A stretch of 64,000 nucleotides of DNA from Marivita sp. (GCF_022763305.1 NZ_JALEGT010000010.1:82598-146597), one strand, 5' to 3'; numbered from the stretch's first letter, positions 17,921 through 27,245 are shown. Notes: generated from the sequence alone by a model not told the origin. Numbers and translations: made by a program.

Positions 17921-18724
17921 ATGTCATTCTCCATCGAAGGCAAGACAGCCATCGTCACCGGTGCCGCCAACGGGGTCGGACTGGCCATTGCCCGCCATTT
18001 CGTCGATCAGGGGGCGAATGTCATGTTCGCCGATATGGACGAGGCCCGACTGTCGCATGAATGCGGTGCCATCGTCGAGGAAGACGGCAACATTCGCTAT
18101 TTCGCAGGCGATCTGCGAGAACGGCTGACGCTGGCGAACCTGCTGTCCGCCACGATCGACGCCTTCGATCGCGTCGACATCCTCGTGAATGGCAGCCGGC
18201 AGGTGTTGCCCTCCGATCCGCTCGATCTGGACGATGGTACACTGGAAGCGTTGATGATGCAGAACGTCACCAACACATTCCGCCTGTCGCAGATGGTGGC
18301 CAAGCGGATGATCAAACAGGCCGCCGACAAGCAAGACGGACAGGCAGGCGCCATCGTGAACCTGTCCTCGATTGCGTCCCGACGCACGCAGCCCGAATTG
18401 CTGGGCTTCTCGGTGTCGATGGCGGCGTTGGATCAACTCACGCGCTCGCTGGCCGTCTCGCTGGCCGAACACCGCATTCGGGTCAATTCGGTCGCTCTTG
18501 GGTCAGTCATGTCGGCAAGCCTTTCGCAGGCGCTCAAGGAACATGACGACTACCGCAAGGAGATCGAAGGCCACACGCCGCTTGCCCGTATCGCAAGCCC
18601 GGCAGAGCTCACTCAGGCGGTACAGTTTCTAGCGTCTGAGAGCGCGGGCTTCATCACCGGTCAAATCATGACCGTGGATGGCGGACGCACCCTGATCGAC
18701 CCGGTGGGCGCCCCGGCGCACTGA
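17921..18724 (+). CDS. SDR-family protein lacking the catalytic Tyr-Lys pair
   Basis: 267 residues with a short-chain dehydrogenase fold. The cofactor loop TGAANGVGLAIA (13-24) and the catalytic-type Ser150 are present, but the usual YxxxK is FSVSM (Phe163, Met167), and the NNAG motif is replaced by NGSR (90-93). The C-terminal FITGQIMTVDGG is typical. A classical oxidoreductase reaction therefore seems unlikely without these residues. It follows the RsmC-like gene in what looks like one transcript and is 88 bases from hemF. Confidence 0.85.
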   Translation: MSFSIEGKTAIVTGAANGVGLAIARHFVDQGANVMFADMDEARLSHECGAIVEEDGNIRYFAGDLRERLTLANLLSATIDAFDRVDILVNGSRQVLPSDPLDLDDGTLEALMMQNVTNTFRLSQMVAKRMIKQAADKQDGQAGAIVNLSSIASRRTQPELLGFSVSMAALDQLTRSLAVSLAEHRIRVNSVALGSVMSASLSQALKEHDDYRKEIEGHTPLARIASPAELTQAVQFLASESAGFITGQIMTVDGGRTLIDPVGAPAH

Positions 18725-18812
18725 CCGATTTCGCCGCACCGACACAAAGGTCGAGTGGCTTGTGCTTCTCGTATGGCGCTGTACTGTCCTGTCAGAAATA
18801 TGGGACAGTGAT

Positions 18813-19706
18813 ATGACGGAAAATTTTGACACCGAAAAAGCGCGCGCAGCTGCCTGGTTCCGGGAGTTGCGCGACCAGATCGTGGCAGCGTTCGAAGGGC
18901 TTGAAGACAGCCACGACACCGGACCGCTGAGCGATGCGGCTCCGGGGCGCTTTGACGTGACCGAGACAAAGCGTACATCGGATGACGGTTCTGATGCCGG
19001 CGGCGGTTTGATGAGCGTGATGCGCGGCGGTCGGGTGTTCGAGAAGATCGGAGTCAATGTCTCCACCGTCTATGGCACTCTGGGCGAACGGGCGCAGCAC
19101 GCGATGGCGGCGCGCAAGGGCATTCCCGGGATGAAGGACGATCCGCGCTTCTGGGCCTCGGGCATCAGCCTCGTTGCCCATATGCAGAACCCCCATTGCC
19201 CTGCCGTACATATGAATACGCGGATGTTCTGGACGCCCCATGCCTGGTGGTTCGGCGGCGGTTCCGACCTCAACCCCTGCATCGAATATGCCGAGGACAC
19301 GCAGCATTTCCACGACACGCAGAAACAGCATCTCGATCCGCACGGAAAGGCGCATTATCCGCGCCTCAAGGAATGGGCGGACGAGTATTTCTACGTGCCG
19401 CATCGCGGCCGGGCGCGCGGCGTTGGCGGGATCTTCATGGACGACCACAACACCGGCGATTGGGAACAAGACTTCTCCCTGACGCAGGACATCGGCCGCG
19501 CCTTCCTGCCCGCCTTTGTGCCGCTTGTGGAAAAGCGCCGCGTGCAGGATTGGTCTGACGCGGACAAGGATGCCCAGCTTGTGCATCGCGGGCTCTATGC
19601 CGAATACAATCTCGTCTACGATAGGGGCACGAAATTCGGGCTTGAAACCGGGCACGACGCAAACGCCGTTCTGATGAGCCTCCCGCCGCTGGCGAAGTGG
19701 GTCTGA
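18813..19706 (+). CDS. hemF: Oxygen-dependent coproporphyrinogen III oxidase
   Basis: 297 residues. NPHCPAVHMNTRMF is the HemF signature, and DLNPCIEYAED and HRGRARGVGGIF are also conserved. It decarboxylates coproporphyrinogen III to protoporphyrinogen IX using O2 in haem and bacteriochlorophyll synthesis. ATG 18813 is chosen over an upstream frame start at 18762, whose extra 17 residues are not family-like. The anaerobic isoenzyme HemN is at 29.6 kb. Confidence 0.96.
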   Translation: MTENFDTEKARAAAWFRELRDQIVAAFEGLEDSHDTGPLSDAAPGRFDVTETKRTSDDGSDAGGGLMSVMRGGRVFEKIGVNVSTVYGTLGERAQHAMAARKGIPGMKDDPRFWASGISLVAHMQNPHCPAVHMNTRMFWTPHAWWFGGGSDLNPCIEYAEDTQHFHDTQKQHLDPHGKAHYPRLKEWADEYFYVPHRGRARGVGGIFMDDHNTGDWEQDFSLTQDIGRAFLPAFVPLVEKRRVQDWSDADKDAQLVHRGLYAEYNLVYDRGTKFGLETGHDANAVLMSLPPLAKWV

Positions 19707-19709
19707 GGA

Positions 19710-20255
19710 TCAGGCGTCGCGCCATGTCCCCGGCGCGATGCCGTCCAGTGACCATTCGCCAACGGACCACCGCACCAGCCGCAGGCAGGGCAGTCCGACA
19801 TGCGCCGTCATCCGGCGCACCTGCCGGTTGCGGCCTTCGGTGATGGTCAGCCTCAGCCACGCATCCGGCACGGTCTTGCGGTAGCGGACGGGCGGGTCTC
19901 GTTCCCACAGGTCTGGCGGCGCGATCAGCTCAACCTGTGCCGGTCGGGTTGGGCCATCCTTGAGAACAACGCCTGCGCGCAACTGCTCAAGCTGGCCCTC
20001 GGTCGGTGTGCCTTCGACCTGCGCGAGGTAGGTCTTGGGTGACCGGAACTTGGGATTGCTGATTTTGGCCTGCAATTTCCCATTGTCGGTCAGCACCATA
20101 AGCCCTTCGCTGTCGCGGTCCAGCCGTCCTGCGGGATAGACGCCGGGCACTGTGATGAACTCCGACAGGGTGCGCCGCGCCGTGCCTTCGGTGCCTTTGT
20201 CGGTGAACTGCGACAGCACATCGAAGGGCTTGTTGAACAGGATCACACGAGTCAT
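19710..20255 (-). CDS. rluE: 23S rRNA pseudouridine synthase, RluE-type
   Basis: 181 residues without an S4 domain. It starts [13 protein letters not shown], has the catalytic motif [15 protein letters not shown] (catalytic Asp) and [10 protein letters not shown], as in RluE, which modifies U2457 of 23S rRNA. It converges with hemF (three bases apart), and its start overlaps the tadA stop in an ATGA junction. Confidence 0.92.
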   Translation of the reverse strand: MTRVILFNKPFDVLSQFTDKGTEGTARRTLSEFITVPGVYPAGRLDRDSEGLMVLTDNGKLQAKISNPKFRSPKTYLAQVEGTPTEGQLEQLRAGVVLKDGPTRPAQVELIAPPDLWERDPPVRYRKTVPDAWLRLTITEGRNRQVRRMTAHVGLPCLRLVRWSVGEWSLDGIAPGTWRDA

Positions 20256-20710
20256 GAGCCCGCTCCGCGTTTGGCGGCAAAGAAATCGACAAGGAGTGTT
20301 TCGGCTTCGGATGCGCTCACTCCATCATATATGTCGGGCACATGGTGGCACTGCGGATGCGAAAATACCCGCGCCCCATGCGCCACGCCGCCGGATTTGG
20401 TGTCCTGCGCCCCATAATAGAGCCGCCTGATCCGGGCATTCGCGATAGCACCCGCGCACATCGGGCAAGGCTCCAGCGTCACGTAGAGATCGTGATCGGT
20501 AAGCCGCTCCACCCCCAGAAGGGCGCAGGCATCGCGGATCGCCAGCATCTCGGCATGGGCGGTAGGGTCGTTCAATTCGCGTGTGCGATTTCCCGCCGCG
20601 GAAATCACCGTGCCGTCACCGGCAACGACGACGGCGCCCACGGGCACTTCCCCCCGGTCGGCAGCCTCGCGCGCCTGGTCCAGCGCCAGCGACATGTTGG
20701 ATCGGAACAT
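20252..20710 (-). CDS. tadA: tRNA adenosine(34) deaminase
   Basis: About 152 residues. The deaminase zinc site is HAEM (His52, catalytic Glu54) and PCPMCAGA (Cys82, Cys85). TadA converts A34 to inosine in tRNA-Arg(ACG), and that very tRNA gene lies at 56.6 kb. ATG 20710 is preferred because GGGAGG lies just before it; ATG 20695 (MSLALDQA) is an alternative. It is coupled to rluE. Confidence 0.94.
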   Translation of the reverse strand: MFRSNMSLALDQAREAADRGEVPVGAVVVAGDGTVISAAGNRTRELNDPTAHAEMLAIRDACALLGVERLTDHDLYVTLEPCPMCAGAIANARIRRLYYGAQDTKSGGVAHGARVFSHPQCHHVPDIYDGVSASEAETLLVDFFAAKRGAGS

Positions 20711-20776
20711 CATCCCTCCCACATAGACCGCGCAATCGGCTTTCCCAAGGGCCTGAATTGGACTAAGCCGCAAGGC

Positions 20777-21601
20777 ATGACCCAGAACCCGCCCCCCGGT
20801 GATCGCATCGCCAAAGTCATTGCCCGCGCCGGGATCGCCAGCCGCCGCGAAGCCGAGCAACTGATCCTGCAGGGCCGCGTGTCCGTGAATGGCAAGGTCA
20901 TCACCAGCCCAGCGCTGAACGTGACCGCGTCGGACAAGGTGGTGGTCAACGGCAAGGTGATCGGGACACCGGACGAGCCGCGTATGTGGCTCTATCACAA
21001 GCCTGTGGGCCTTGTGACCACAACCAAGGACGAGCAGGGCCGACCGACGATCTTCGACAACCTGCCCGAGGACATGCCGAGGGTCATGAGCGTCGGACGT
21101 CTGGACCTCAACTCCGAAGGTCTGCTTCTTCTGACCAATGACGGCGGAATCAAGCGCAAACTCGAACTGCCGTCGACCGGCTGGCTGCGCAAGTACCGTG
21201 TCCGCGTCAAGGGGCAGCCAAGCGATGCCATGCTCGAGCCGTTGCGCAAAGGCATGGTCATCGACGGAGAGCGTTTTCAGCCGATGATCGTGTCGCTGGA
21301 CCGGCAGCAGGGCGCCAATGCCTGGTTGACCGTTGGCCTGCGCGAGGGCAAGAACCGCGAGATCCGGCGCGCGATGGCGGATATCGGTCTGACGGTGAAC
21401 CGCCTGATCCGGATTTCCTACGGTCCCTTCCAGTTGGGACAGCTCAAATCGGGGGCCGTCGACGAGCTGCGCCGCAAGGTGGTCCGCGATCAGCTGGGTC
21501 TTGATCTGCCCAATGCTGAAGAATCAGGCAAGCCTCTGAAAACCAAGGGAAATGCGGTCAAGCGCAAGCCGCGCCCGAAACCGTCGGGCAAGACTCCCTG
21601 A
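20777..21601 (+). CDS. rluB: Pseudouridine synthase, RluB-type, with S4 domain
   Basis: 274 residues. An N-terminal S4 RNA-binding domain (about 7-65, with AKVIARAGIASRREAEQLI) precedes the catalytic domain with GRLDLNSEGLLLLTND and EGKNREIRRAM. A basic tail ends KPRPKPSGKTP. RluB modifies U2605 of 23S rRNA. ATG 20777 gives the family N terminus. It is divergent from tadA (66 bases). Confidence 0.93.
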   Translation: MTQNPPPGDRIAKVIARAGIASRREAEQLILQGRVSVNGKVITSPALNVTASDKVVVNGKVIGTPDEPRMWLYHKPVGLVTTTKDEQGRPTIFDNLPEDMPRVMSVGRLDLNSEGLLLLTNDGGIKRKLELPSTGWLRKYRVRVKGQPSDAMLEPLRKGMVIDGERFQPMIVSLDRQQGANAWLTVGLREGKNREIRRAMADIGLTVNRLIRISYGPFQLGQLKSGAVDELRRKVVRDQLGLDLPNAEESGKPLKTKGNAVKRKPRPKPSGKTP

Positions 21602-21654
21602 TCTTTCCCTTTTAACGCCCATTTTCCGCCCGTTTTCCTCGCGAAATACGGGTC

Positions 21655-21852
21655 ATGTTGATCACGTTCATCACCTCTGCCGTGCTTGTGGTTTCCGTTC
21701 TGCTGGTTCTGTCGAACTTGGGGACGGTCGCCGATGACACGTCCAAGGCGCTCCGCGGTGCGGTGCAGCGCCTGCGCACAACCGGTGCAATGGCCTCATG
21801 GGTGGCGTTTGCGATCCTCTGGCTGACCATTTTTGCCTTGGGGCTGTTGTGA
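21655..21852 (+). CDS. Small two-span membrane protein heading the XpaC/TelA cluster
   Basis: 65 residues, with hydrophobic segments at about 3-21 and 45-63 and a short polar loop. Its stop shares bases with the start of the next gene (TGATG at 21850), so the two are coupled. No named family is recognised. Location suggests an accessory subunit of the XpaC/TelA membrane proteins that follow. Confidence 0.75.
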   Translation: MLITFITSAVLVVSVLLVLSNLGTVADDTSKALRGAVQRLRTTGAMASWVAFAILWLTIFALGLL

Positions 21853-22706
21853 TGCGGTCCCGGATCCAGAGCTTGATCGACCATCAGCGCAACGCGGCGC
21901 TGGGCCAGGTGGCTCCGGCCGAGGACGTGCCGGTTGGCTTCATGGTGCTGGCCACATGTCCGCTGATTCTCTGGTTGCTGGACGGTACGGTGGCGGGGTT
22001 TGCCTCGGCCATCCTGATCATCGCGCTGTTCGGTGTGGGACTGCTGTGTCTCTCAGTCGGGCAAAAGGCGCATATCGCCTACGATCTGGCCGAAGTCGCG
22101 CCGCGCCCCAAGATTCCCTTCAAGCTGATCGGCAGCAGCATCGTTGCCATGGTCGTGGGCCTTCTGGCCACCACGAAGATCGCGGTCCCTGCAGTGCCAT
22201 TGGTGATTGCGCTCTCGACCTTCATCCTCTGTCTCATCTCTTTCGGTCTCGATCCGATGCGGGACAAGGGGATGGACAATCCGATCACGCGCCTGAGGAT
22301 CATCAACACACATCTCTATCAGGAGTTCGATGACCGCTGCGAAGAACTGCTGCTTGCTCTGGCGCGTCTTCACGAGGATGACCTTTACGAACGCACACGG
22401 GTTGCGGTGAACACGATCATGGGTCTTCTGGGCACCATCGACGTGGCAACACCGACGCTGCAACGCATTGCGCCCTCCGTGACCAAGCTGATCGACAAGA
22501 TGCAGGTCGAGGTGAACGCCCTGAGCGAAGCCCCGGATGGCAAGCTGACGCCGTTCCAGCGGCGCAAGTTTCTCATCAAGATCCAGACGCTTGTGGATAC
22601 GTTCGAAACCCGCGCCCGGCAGCGTGGGATCGGCGAGGGGCGTGACAATTTCGAGCTCCAGACCGATCTTCTGTTCAACCGGATGAACCGCTACCACGCG
22701 GCATGA
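21852..22706 (+). CDS. XpaC-like membrane protein (first paralogue)
   Basis: 284 residues. The N-terminal third holds about four hydrophobic segments (roughly 30-60 and 90-130), ended by FGLDPMRDKGM (about 132-142). The C-terminal part is helical and resembles the 5-bromo-4-chloroindolyl phosphate hydrolysis (XpaC) family, whose biochemical function is unsettled. ATG 21852 is fixed by the TGATG overlap with the small gene before it. The gene at 22879 repeats the same plan and the same DPMRDKGM motif, pointing to duplication. Confidence 0.78.
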   Translation: MRSRIQSLIDHQRNAALGQVAPAEDVPVGFMVLATCPLILWLLDGTVAGFASAILIIALFGVGLLCLSVGQKAHIAYDLAEVAPRPKIPFKLIGSSIVAMVVGLLATTKIAVPAVPLVIALSTFILCLISFGLDPMRDKGMDNPITRLRIINTHLYQEFDDRCEELLLALARLHEDDLYERTRVAVNTIMGLLGTIDVATPTLQRIAPSVTKLIDKMQVEVNALSEAPDGKLTPFQRRKFLIKIQTLVDTFETRARQRGIGEGRDNFELQTDLLFNRMNRYHAA

Positions 22707-22786
22707 GCGGAACTGCGCCGACTTCCCCCTAGCAAGCCATAGGCACATCCCCTAAGTTGCGTTCAGGACTTGGGAAAGGGGATCTC

Positions 22787-22876
22787 ATGACGGGTGCCGG
22801 CCTGAAAAAAGTCAGCTACGCCTTGCTGCTTGTCGTCTTGTTCGGGGTCGCCAGCGGCTGGCTCGGGGGACTGTAG
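22787..22876 (+). CDS. 29-residue single-span membrane micro-ORF
   Basis: ATG 22787 follows a strong GGGAAAGGGG ribosome site. The peptide MTGAGLKKVSYALLLVVLF continues through a single hydrophobic span and ends WLGGL. It stops two bases before the next gene's ATG at 22879, so it sits inside the operon. Size is below usual gene callers. No family is recognised. Confidence 0.6.
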   Translation: MTGAGLKKVSYALLLVVLFGVASGWLGGL

Positions 22877-22878
22877 CC

Positions 22879-23781
22879 ATGGCCCAACGCTATGGCGGCA
22901 AGTACAGCCCCGACGCAAAAGGGTCATCGACGGCAAAAGACCGCGCATCGGGTTCCTTCCAGCGCGCCACGGTTGATCCGGTGGGCGCGCGGTCGAACAT
23001 CCTTTTCATTCCTCCGATCATTCTGGCGTTCACGTCGATCAATGACGGGGCCTTGGGGTTGGGGCTCGGGCTTATTGGCGCCGGGGCCCTGTTGCTTGGC
23101 GCGTGGCTGCTGCGCGGTGGCTTGACGGCAGAGGCGGCCTATAACGCCCGCAAGGTGTCGCGCCGTCCCGCGTTTCCGCGCAAGATCGGGGCCGCCGTGC
23201 TGGCCGGCATTGGTACGGGGATCGCCGCCTTTGCGAATGAGCCGGGTCTGATCGCGCCCATCATCTATGGCACGGCGGCGACGGTCCTGCATCTGGGCGC
23301 GTTCGGCATCGATCCGATGCGCGACAAGGGCATGGAGGGGGTGGACACTTTCCAGCAAGATCGCGTGGCCCGTGCCATCGACGAGGCCGAGGCGCATCTG
23401 GCTGCAATGCGGGACGCCATCAAACGGTCCGGCGACCGTCAGATGATCGCCCGTGTCGAAAAGTTCGAACTGACGGCAAAGGACCTGTTCCGCACGGTCG
23501 AGGAAGACCCGCGCGACCTGACTGCTGCGCGCAAGTACCTGAGCGTCTACCTGATGGGGGCCCGCGATGCGACGATCAAGTTCGCCGATGTCTATGCCCG
23601 GACCGGCGACACGCAGGCACGTACCGATTTCGAAGCGTTACTGGATGATCTGGAACTGAATTTTTCGGCCCGCACCCGGAAGATGCTGATGGACGACCGA
23701 TCTGATCTTACGGTCGAGATTGACGTCCTGCGCGATCGTCTGAAGCGGGAAGGCGTCCGAATTGATCGGGACGTGACATAG
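22879..23781 (+). CDS. XpaC-like membrane protein (second paralogue)
   Basis: 300 residues. A polar N terminus of about 40 residues is followed by hydrophobic segments (about 45-75 and 100-140), then FGIDPMRDKGMEG (about 144-156) and a helical cytoplasmic-type tail. Same family and layout as the gene at 21852. XpaC proteins are usually encoded next to TelA, as here (30 bases downstream), and are thought to act together in membrane or toxic-anion stress. Confidence 0.82.
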   Translation: MAQRYGGKYSPDAKGSSTAKDRASGSFQRATVDPVGARSNILFIPPIILAFTSINDGALGLGLGLIGAGALLLGAWLLRGGLTAEAAYNARKVSRRPAFPRKIGAAVLAGIGTGIAAFANEPGLIAPIIYGTAATVLHLGAFGIDPMRDKGMEGVDTFQQDRVARAIDEAEAHLAAMRDAIKRSGDRQMIARVEKFELTAKDLFRTVEEDPRDLTAARKYLSVYLMGARDATIKFADVYARTGDTQARTDFEALLDDLELNFSARTRKMLMDDRSDLTVEIDVLRDRLKREGVRIDRDVT

Positions 23782-23811
23782 ACTTGAACGAGTATTGCAG
23801 AGGGAAACCTG

Positions 23812-25011
23812 ATGTCTGAAACAATCCGTGCCAAAGCCCAGGACACGCTGGCCCTGGTGGAAGAAGTGAACGCCGTGATCCTGCCGGAGCCCAAGGCGCC
23901 CGAAGCGATCGTGCCACTGGCCGAGGCCGATCCGGTCATCAGCGAGGAAATCCGCTCTCGCATGGCCGAAATCGACATGAGCGACACCCAGTCCATCGTG
24001 TCCTTCGGTTCGAACGCACAGGCCGAATTGCAGGAAATCTCGCAGGCGATGCTGGCCGATGTGCGCAACAAGGACGTGGGCCCGGCGGGCGACAGCCTGC
24101 GCGGCATCGTCAGCACGATTCGCGGATTTTCGGTGTCCGAACTGGATGTCCGCCGCGAGCGCAGCTGGTGGGAAAAGCTGCTGGGCCGGGCCGCGCCCTT
24201 TGCCAAATTCACCGCGCGTTTCGAAAAGGTGCAGGGGCAGATCGACAAGATCACCGACGACCTGCTCAAGCATGAACACACGCTGCTCAAGGACATCAAG
24301 TCGCTTGACCTGCTCTACGACAAGACCCTGCAGTTCTACGACGAACTGGCGCTTTATATCGCTGCGGGCGAGGAAAAGCTGCAGGAGCTCGACAGCCGCG
24401 ACATCCCGGCCAAAGAAGCCGAGGTGCAGGCCGCGCCCGAAAACGACCAGGTGATGAAGGCGCAAGAGCTGCGCGACCTGCGCGCGGCGCGTGACGATCT
24501 GGAGCGTCGGGTGCATGACCTCAAGCTGACGCGCCAGGTCACGATGCAGTCGCTCCCGTCGATCCGCCTTGTTCAGGAAAACGACAAGTCCCTTGTCACG
24601 AAGATCAATTCGACCCTCGTCAACACCGTTCCGCTTTGGGAAACACAACTGGCGCAGGCCGTGACGATCCAGCGCTCGGCCGAAGCGGCGGCGGCGGTGC
24701 GGGATGCCAACGACCTGACCAACGAGCTCTTGACCGCCAACGCAAAGAACCTGCGTGAGAGCAACAAGATGATCCGCGAGGAAATGGAACGCGGTGTCTT
24801 CGACATCGAAGCCGTGAAACAGGCGAATGCCGATCTGATCGGCACCATCCAGGAAAGCCTGCAGATCGCAGACGAGGGCAAGGCCAAGCGCGCAGCCGCC
24901 GAGGCCGAGCTCAAGAAGATGGAAGCCGAATTGCGAGACACGCTTGCATCGGCCAAGGCACGCAAGGACGGGATCGGCGATACAACCGCCGCGTCCATGC
25001 CGGACCAGTAA
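23812..25011 (+). CDS. Toxic anion resistance protein, TelA/KlaA family
   Basis: 399 residues, almost entirely helical and charged, with no signal peptide. The TelA core is seen in LRGIVSTIRGFSVSELDVR followed by WWEKLLGRAAPFAKF and in the later RLVQENDKSLVTKINSTLVN. TelA family proteins are linked to tellurite and membrane-active stress resistance, but the mechanism is not known. It lies between the second XpaC gene and the DUF2927 lipoprotein, all on the same strand. Confidence 0.93.
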   Translation: MSETIRAKAQDTLALVEEVNAVILPEPKAPEAIVPLAEADPVISEEIRSRMAEIDMSDTQSIVSFGSNAQAELQEISQAMLADVRNKDVGPAGDSLRGIVSTIRGFSVSELDVRRERSWWEKLLGRAAPFAKFTARFEKVQGQIDKITDDLLKHEHTLLKDIKSLDLLYDKTLQFYDELALYIAAGEEKLQELDSRDIPAKEAEVQAAPENDQVMKAQELRDLRAARDDLERRVHDLKLTRQVTMQSLPSIRLVQENDKSLVTKINSTLVNTVPLWETQLAQAVTIQRSAEAAAAVRDANDLTNELLTANAKNLRESNKMIREEMERGVFDIEAVKQANADLIGTIQESLQIADEGKAKRAAAEAELKKMEAELRDTLASAKARKDGIGDTTAASMPDQ

Positions 25012-25015
25012 CCCG

Positions 25016-25987
25016 GTGCGGCGGCGTTGGTCTCATCTTCTGTGGTCCTGCGCCGCCCTCGCGGCCCTGTCCGCCTGCGATCCGTTCAGCACGGCCCCTG
25101 TGCGGACCGACACCAAGCCGCAGGCGCGTCCCGAGCGCCCGGTTCAGGTGGCTCTGCCCGATGCAAGAACGCCATCGCCAGAGGCGATGGACTTGCGTCG
25201 GTACTATGCCCGCGTTCAGGAAGACCTGCTGGCGCAGGGGCTTCTGCGGGTCGATGGCGGTGGCGTGGATACGCCGTTCACCGACCAGATGCTGGCGCGC
25301 AATTTCGAACGGATCGCGCTGGCCGAGGAATATACCCGTGGTGCGGGTTTGCAGCCGTCGAATGGCGCGCTCAGCGAAATCAAGAAATGGACCATCCCGG
25401 TCCGGGTCGGTGTGACCTTCGGCGAAAGCCTTCCCGCCGCCGATCAGGCCAGGGATCGCGAAGAACTGTCGCGTTACACGCGCCGGCTTGCGCGCGTGTC
25501 CGGACATCCGATCTCTCTTGTTTCCTCGCAACCGAATTTCCACGTTCTCATCATGGGCGAAGATGACAAGGATCAGCTGCGCGACACGCTGGATCGCATC
25601 GCGCCGGGGATGGAAGCGTCGAGTCGCGCCATTTTCCTCAACCTGCCGCGCTCGATCCATTGCCTTGTCGTCGCTTTTGCCGACAACGCCGCAAGCAGCG
25701 CCTATCGCCAGGCGGTGGCTTTGGTCCGTACGGAGCATCCGCAACTGACCCGCCGGGCCTGCATCCACGAGGAACTGGCGCAGGGCCTTGGCCTTGCCAA
25801 TGACGATCAGAACGCGCGCCCCTCGATCTTCAACGATGACGAGGAATTCGCGCTGCTCACCTCTCATGACGAACTGCTTTTGAAAATTCTCTATGACCCC
25901 CGCCTGCGACCCGGCATGTCTGCCGAAGAGGCCCGCCCGATCGTGTGGAGCCTTGCACAAGAGCTGGTCGAAGGCGGCCCAAGCTGA
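25016..25987 (+). CDS. DUF2927 lipoprotein
   Basis: About 323 residues, starting at GTG four bases after the telA stop. The N terminus RRRWSHLLWSC leads to a lipobox LAALSAC, so it should be a lipid-anchored periplasmic protein. The DUF2927 domain occupies about 90-310. The motif HEELAQGLGL followed by ND is conserved in this family and looks like a zincin-style helix, though a catalytic role is unproven. Some earlier in-frame starts overlap telA and would hide the signal peptide. Confidence 0.85.
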   Translation: MRRRWSHLLWSCAALAALSACDPFSTAPVRTDTKPQARPERPVQVALPDARTPSPEAMDLRRYYARVQEDLLAQGLLRVDGGGVDTPFTDQMLARNFERIALAEEYTRGAGLQPSNGALSEIKKWTIPVRVGVTFGESLPAADQARDREELSRYTRRLARVSGHPISLVSSQPNFHVLIMGEDDKDQLRDTLDRIAPGMEASSRAIFLNLPRSIHCLVVAFADNAASSAYRQAVALVRTEHPQLTRRACIHEELAQGLGLANDDQNARPSIFNDDEEFALLTSHDELLLKILYDPRLRPGMSAEEARPIVWSLAQELVEGGPS

Positions 25988-26003
25988 CTGAACGGAGACC
26001 CCG

Positions 26004-27128
26004 ATGCCAATTTTCGATTTCCTGAGTGGCCAATTCATCGACGTCATCCACTGGACCGATGACACCCGCGATACGATGGTCTGGCGGTTCGAGCGCGAAG
26101 GCCACGAGATCAAGTACGGCGCCAAGCTGACCGTGCGGGAAGGGCAGGCAGCCGTCTTCGTGCATGAGGGACAGCTCGCGGACGTGTTCACGCCCGGGCT
26201 CTACATGCTCGAGACCAACAACATGCCGATCCTGACGACCTTGCAGCACTGGGATCACGGCTTCCGGTCGCCCTTTAAGTCCGAGGTCTATTTCGTCAAC
26301 ACCACCCGGTTTCAGGACCTCAAATGGGGCACCAAGAACCCGATCATCTGCCGTGATCCGGAATTCGGACCGGTGCGCCTGCGCGCCTTCGGCACCTATT
26401 CCGTGCGCGTCACCGATCCCGCGCGGTTTCTTGTCGAGATCGTGGGCACCGATGGTGAGTTCACGATGGATGAGATCAGCTACCAGATCCGCAATGTCAT
26501 CGTTCAGGAATTTTCGCGCACCATTGCACGGGCCGGGATTCCGGTGCTCGACATGGCCGCGAACACCCGCGAACTGGGCACGTTGCTGGCCAAGGAAATC
26601 GCGCCGACCCTCGCGGATTACGGGCTGGAACTGCCCGAGCTTTATATCGAGAACATCTCGCTCCCGCCGGCGGTGGAAGACGTGCTGGACAAGCGCTCTT
26701 CCATGGGCGTGATCGGGAACTTGAATCAGTACATGCAGTTTCAGGCGGCCGAAGCGCTGGGCAAGGATGGGGCAGGGGCCGCTGCCATTCAGGCGGGACT
26801 GGGTGCCGGTTTGGGCATGCAGATCGGACAGGCCGCCGCACAGGCCGGCCCGTGGGGTGCTGCTCCGCAAGTGCAAAGCGCGGCTGTTCCCCCGGCTCGG
26901 CAGATGCCGCCGCCGCCACCGGTGGAGCATGTCTGGCACGTGGCCGAAAATGGTGAAACCAAGGGCCCCTTTTCGAAGGCGGCCATGGGCCGAATGGCCC
27001 GTGAAGGGGCGCTGACGCGCGAGAGCTATGTCTGGACGGCCGGGCAGGACGGCTGGAAAAGGGCAGAAGACGTGATGGAACTGGCCCAGCTCTTCACCGT
27101 TCTGCCGCCACCCCCGCCGGGCGCGTAA
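26004..27128 (+). CDS. SPFH-domain protein with C-terminal GYF_2 domain
   Basis: 374 residues. The N-terminal IFDFLSGQFIDVIHW and the SPFH core (about 25-235, with VREGQAAVFVHEGQLADVF) are of the YdjI/virion-core-like group, which form membrane-associated rings or scaffolds. A Gly/Ala-rich linker (about 250-300) leads to a GYF_2 domain (about 309-362, with HVAENGETKGPFS and GQDGWKR), a proline-peptide-binding module; the chain itself ends PPPPPGA. In Bacillus and others such proteins act with stress-responsive membrane systems. Confidence 0.88.
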   Translation: MPIFDFLSGQFIDVIHWTDDTRDTMVWRFEREGHEIKYGAKLTVREGQAAVFVHEGQLADVFTPGLYMLETNNMPILTTLQHWDHGFRSPFKSEVYFVNTTRFQDLKWGTKNPIICRDPEFGPVRLRAFGTYSVRVTDPARFLVEIVGTDGEFTMDEISYQIRNVIVQEFSRTIARAGIPVLDMAANTRELGTLLAKEIAPTLADYGLELPELYIENISLPPAVEDVLDKRSSMGVIGNLNQYMQFQAAEALGKDGAGAAAIQAGLGAGLGMQIGQAAAQAGPWGAAPQVQSAAVPPARQMPPPPPVEHVWHVAENGETKGPFSKAAMGRMAREGALTRESYVWTAGQDGWKRAEDVMELAQLFTVLPPPPPGA

Positions 27129-27179
27129 TCCGATGCGGAGAGGGGAGCACACCACCCGACCGCGCGGGCAGGGTGTCTT

Positions 27180-27222
27180 TGGTTCGGACCGGAGCACGGT
27201 GCGTGCTCCTCGATCCGAACCA
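27180..27222. terminator. Long hairpin between convergent genes
   Basis: GGTTCGGA (27181-27188) pairs with TCCGAACC (27214-27221), and GGAGCACG (27191-27198) pairs with CGTGCTCC (27202-27209) around a three-base loop, separated by a small internal loop. It sits between the SPFH gene and the convergent CZB gene and may stop transcription from both sides. No clear T run is seen. Confidence 0.55.
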
Positions 27223-27245
27223 TGAGAGTTGCGGTGCGGGACCTG

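Noticed and set aside
20342..20776. Upstream extension of the rluB frame
   Set aside because: It overlaps tadA on the other strand and has no S4 or synthase homology; the S4 domain starts after 20777.
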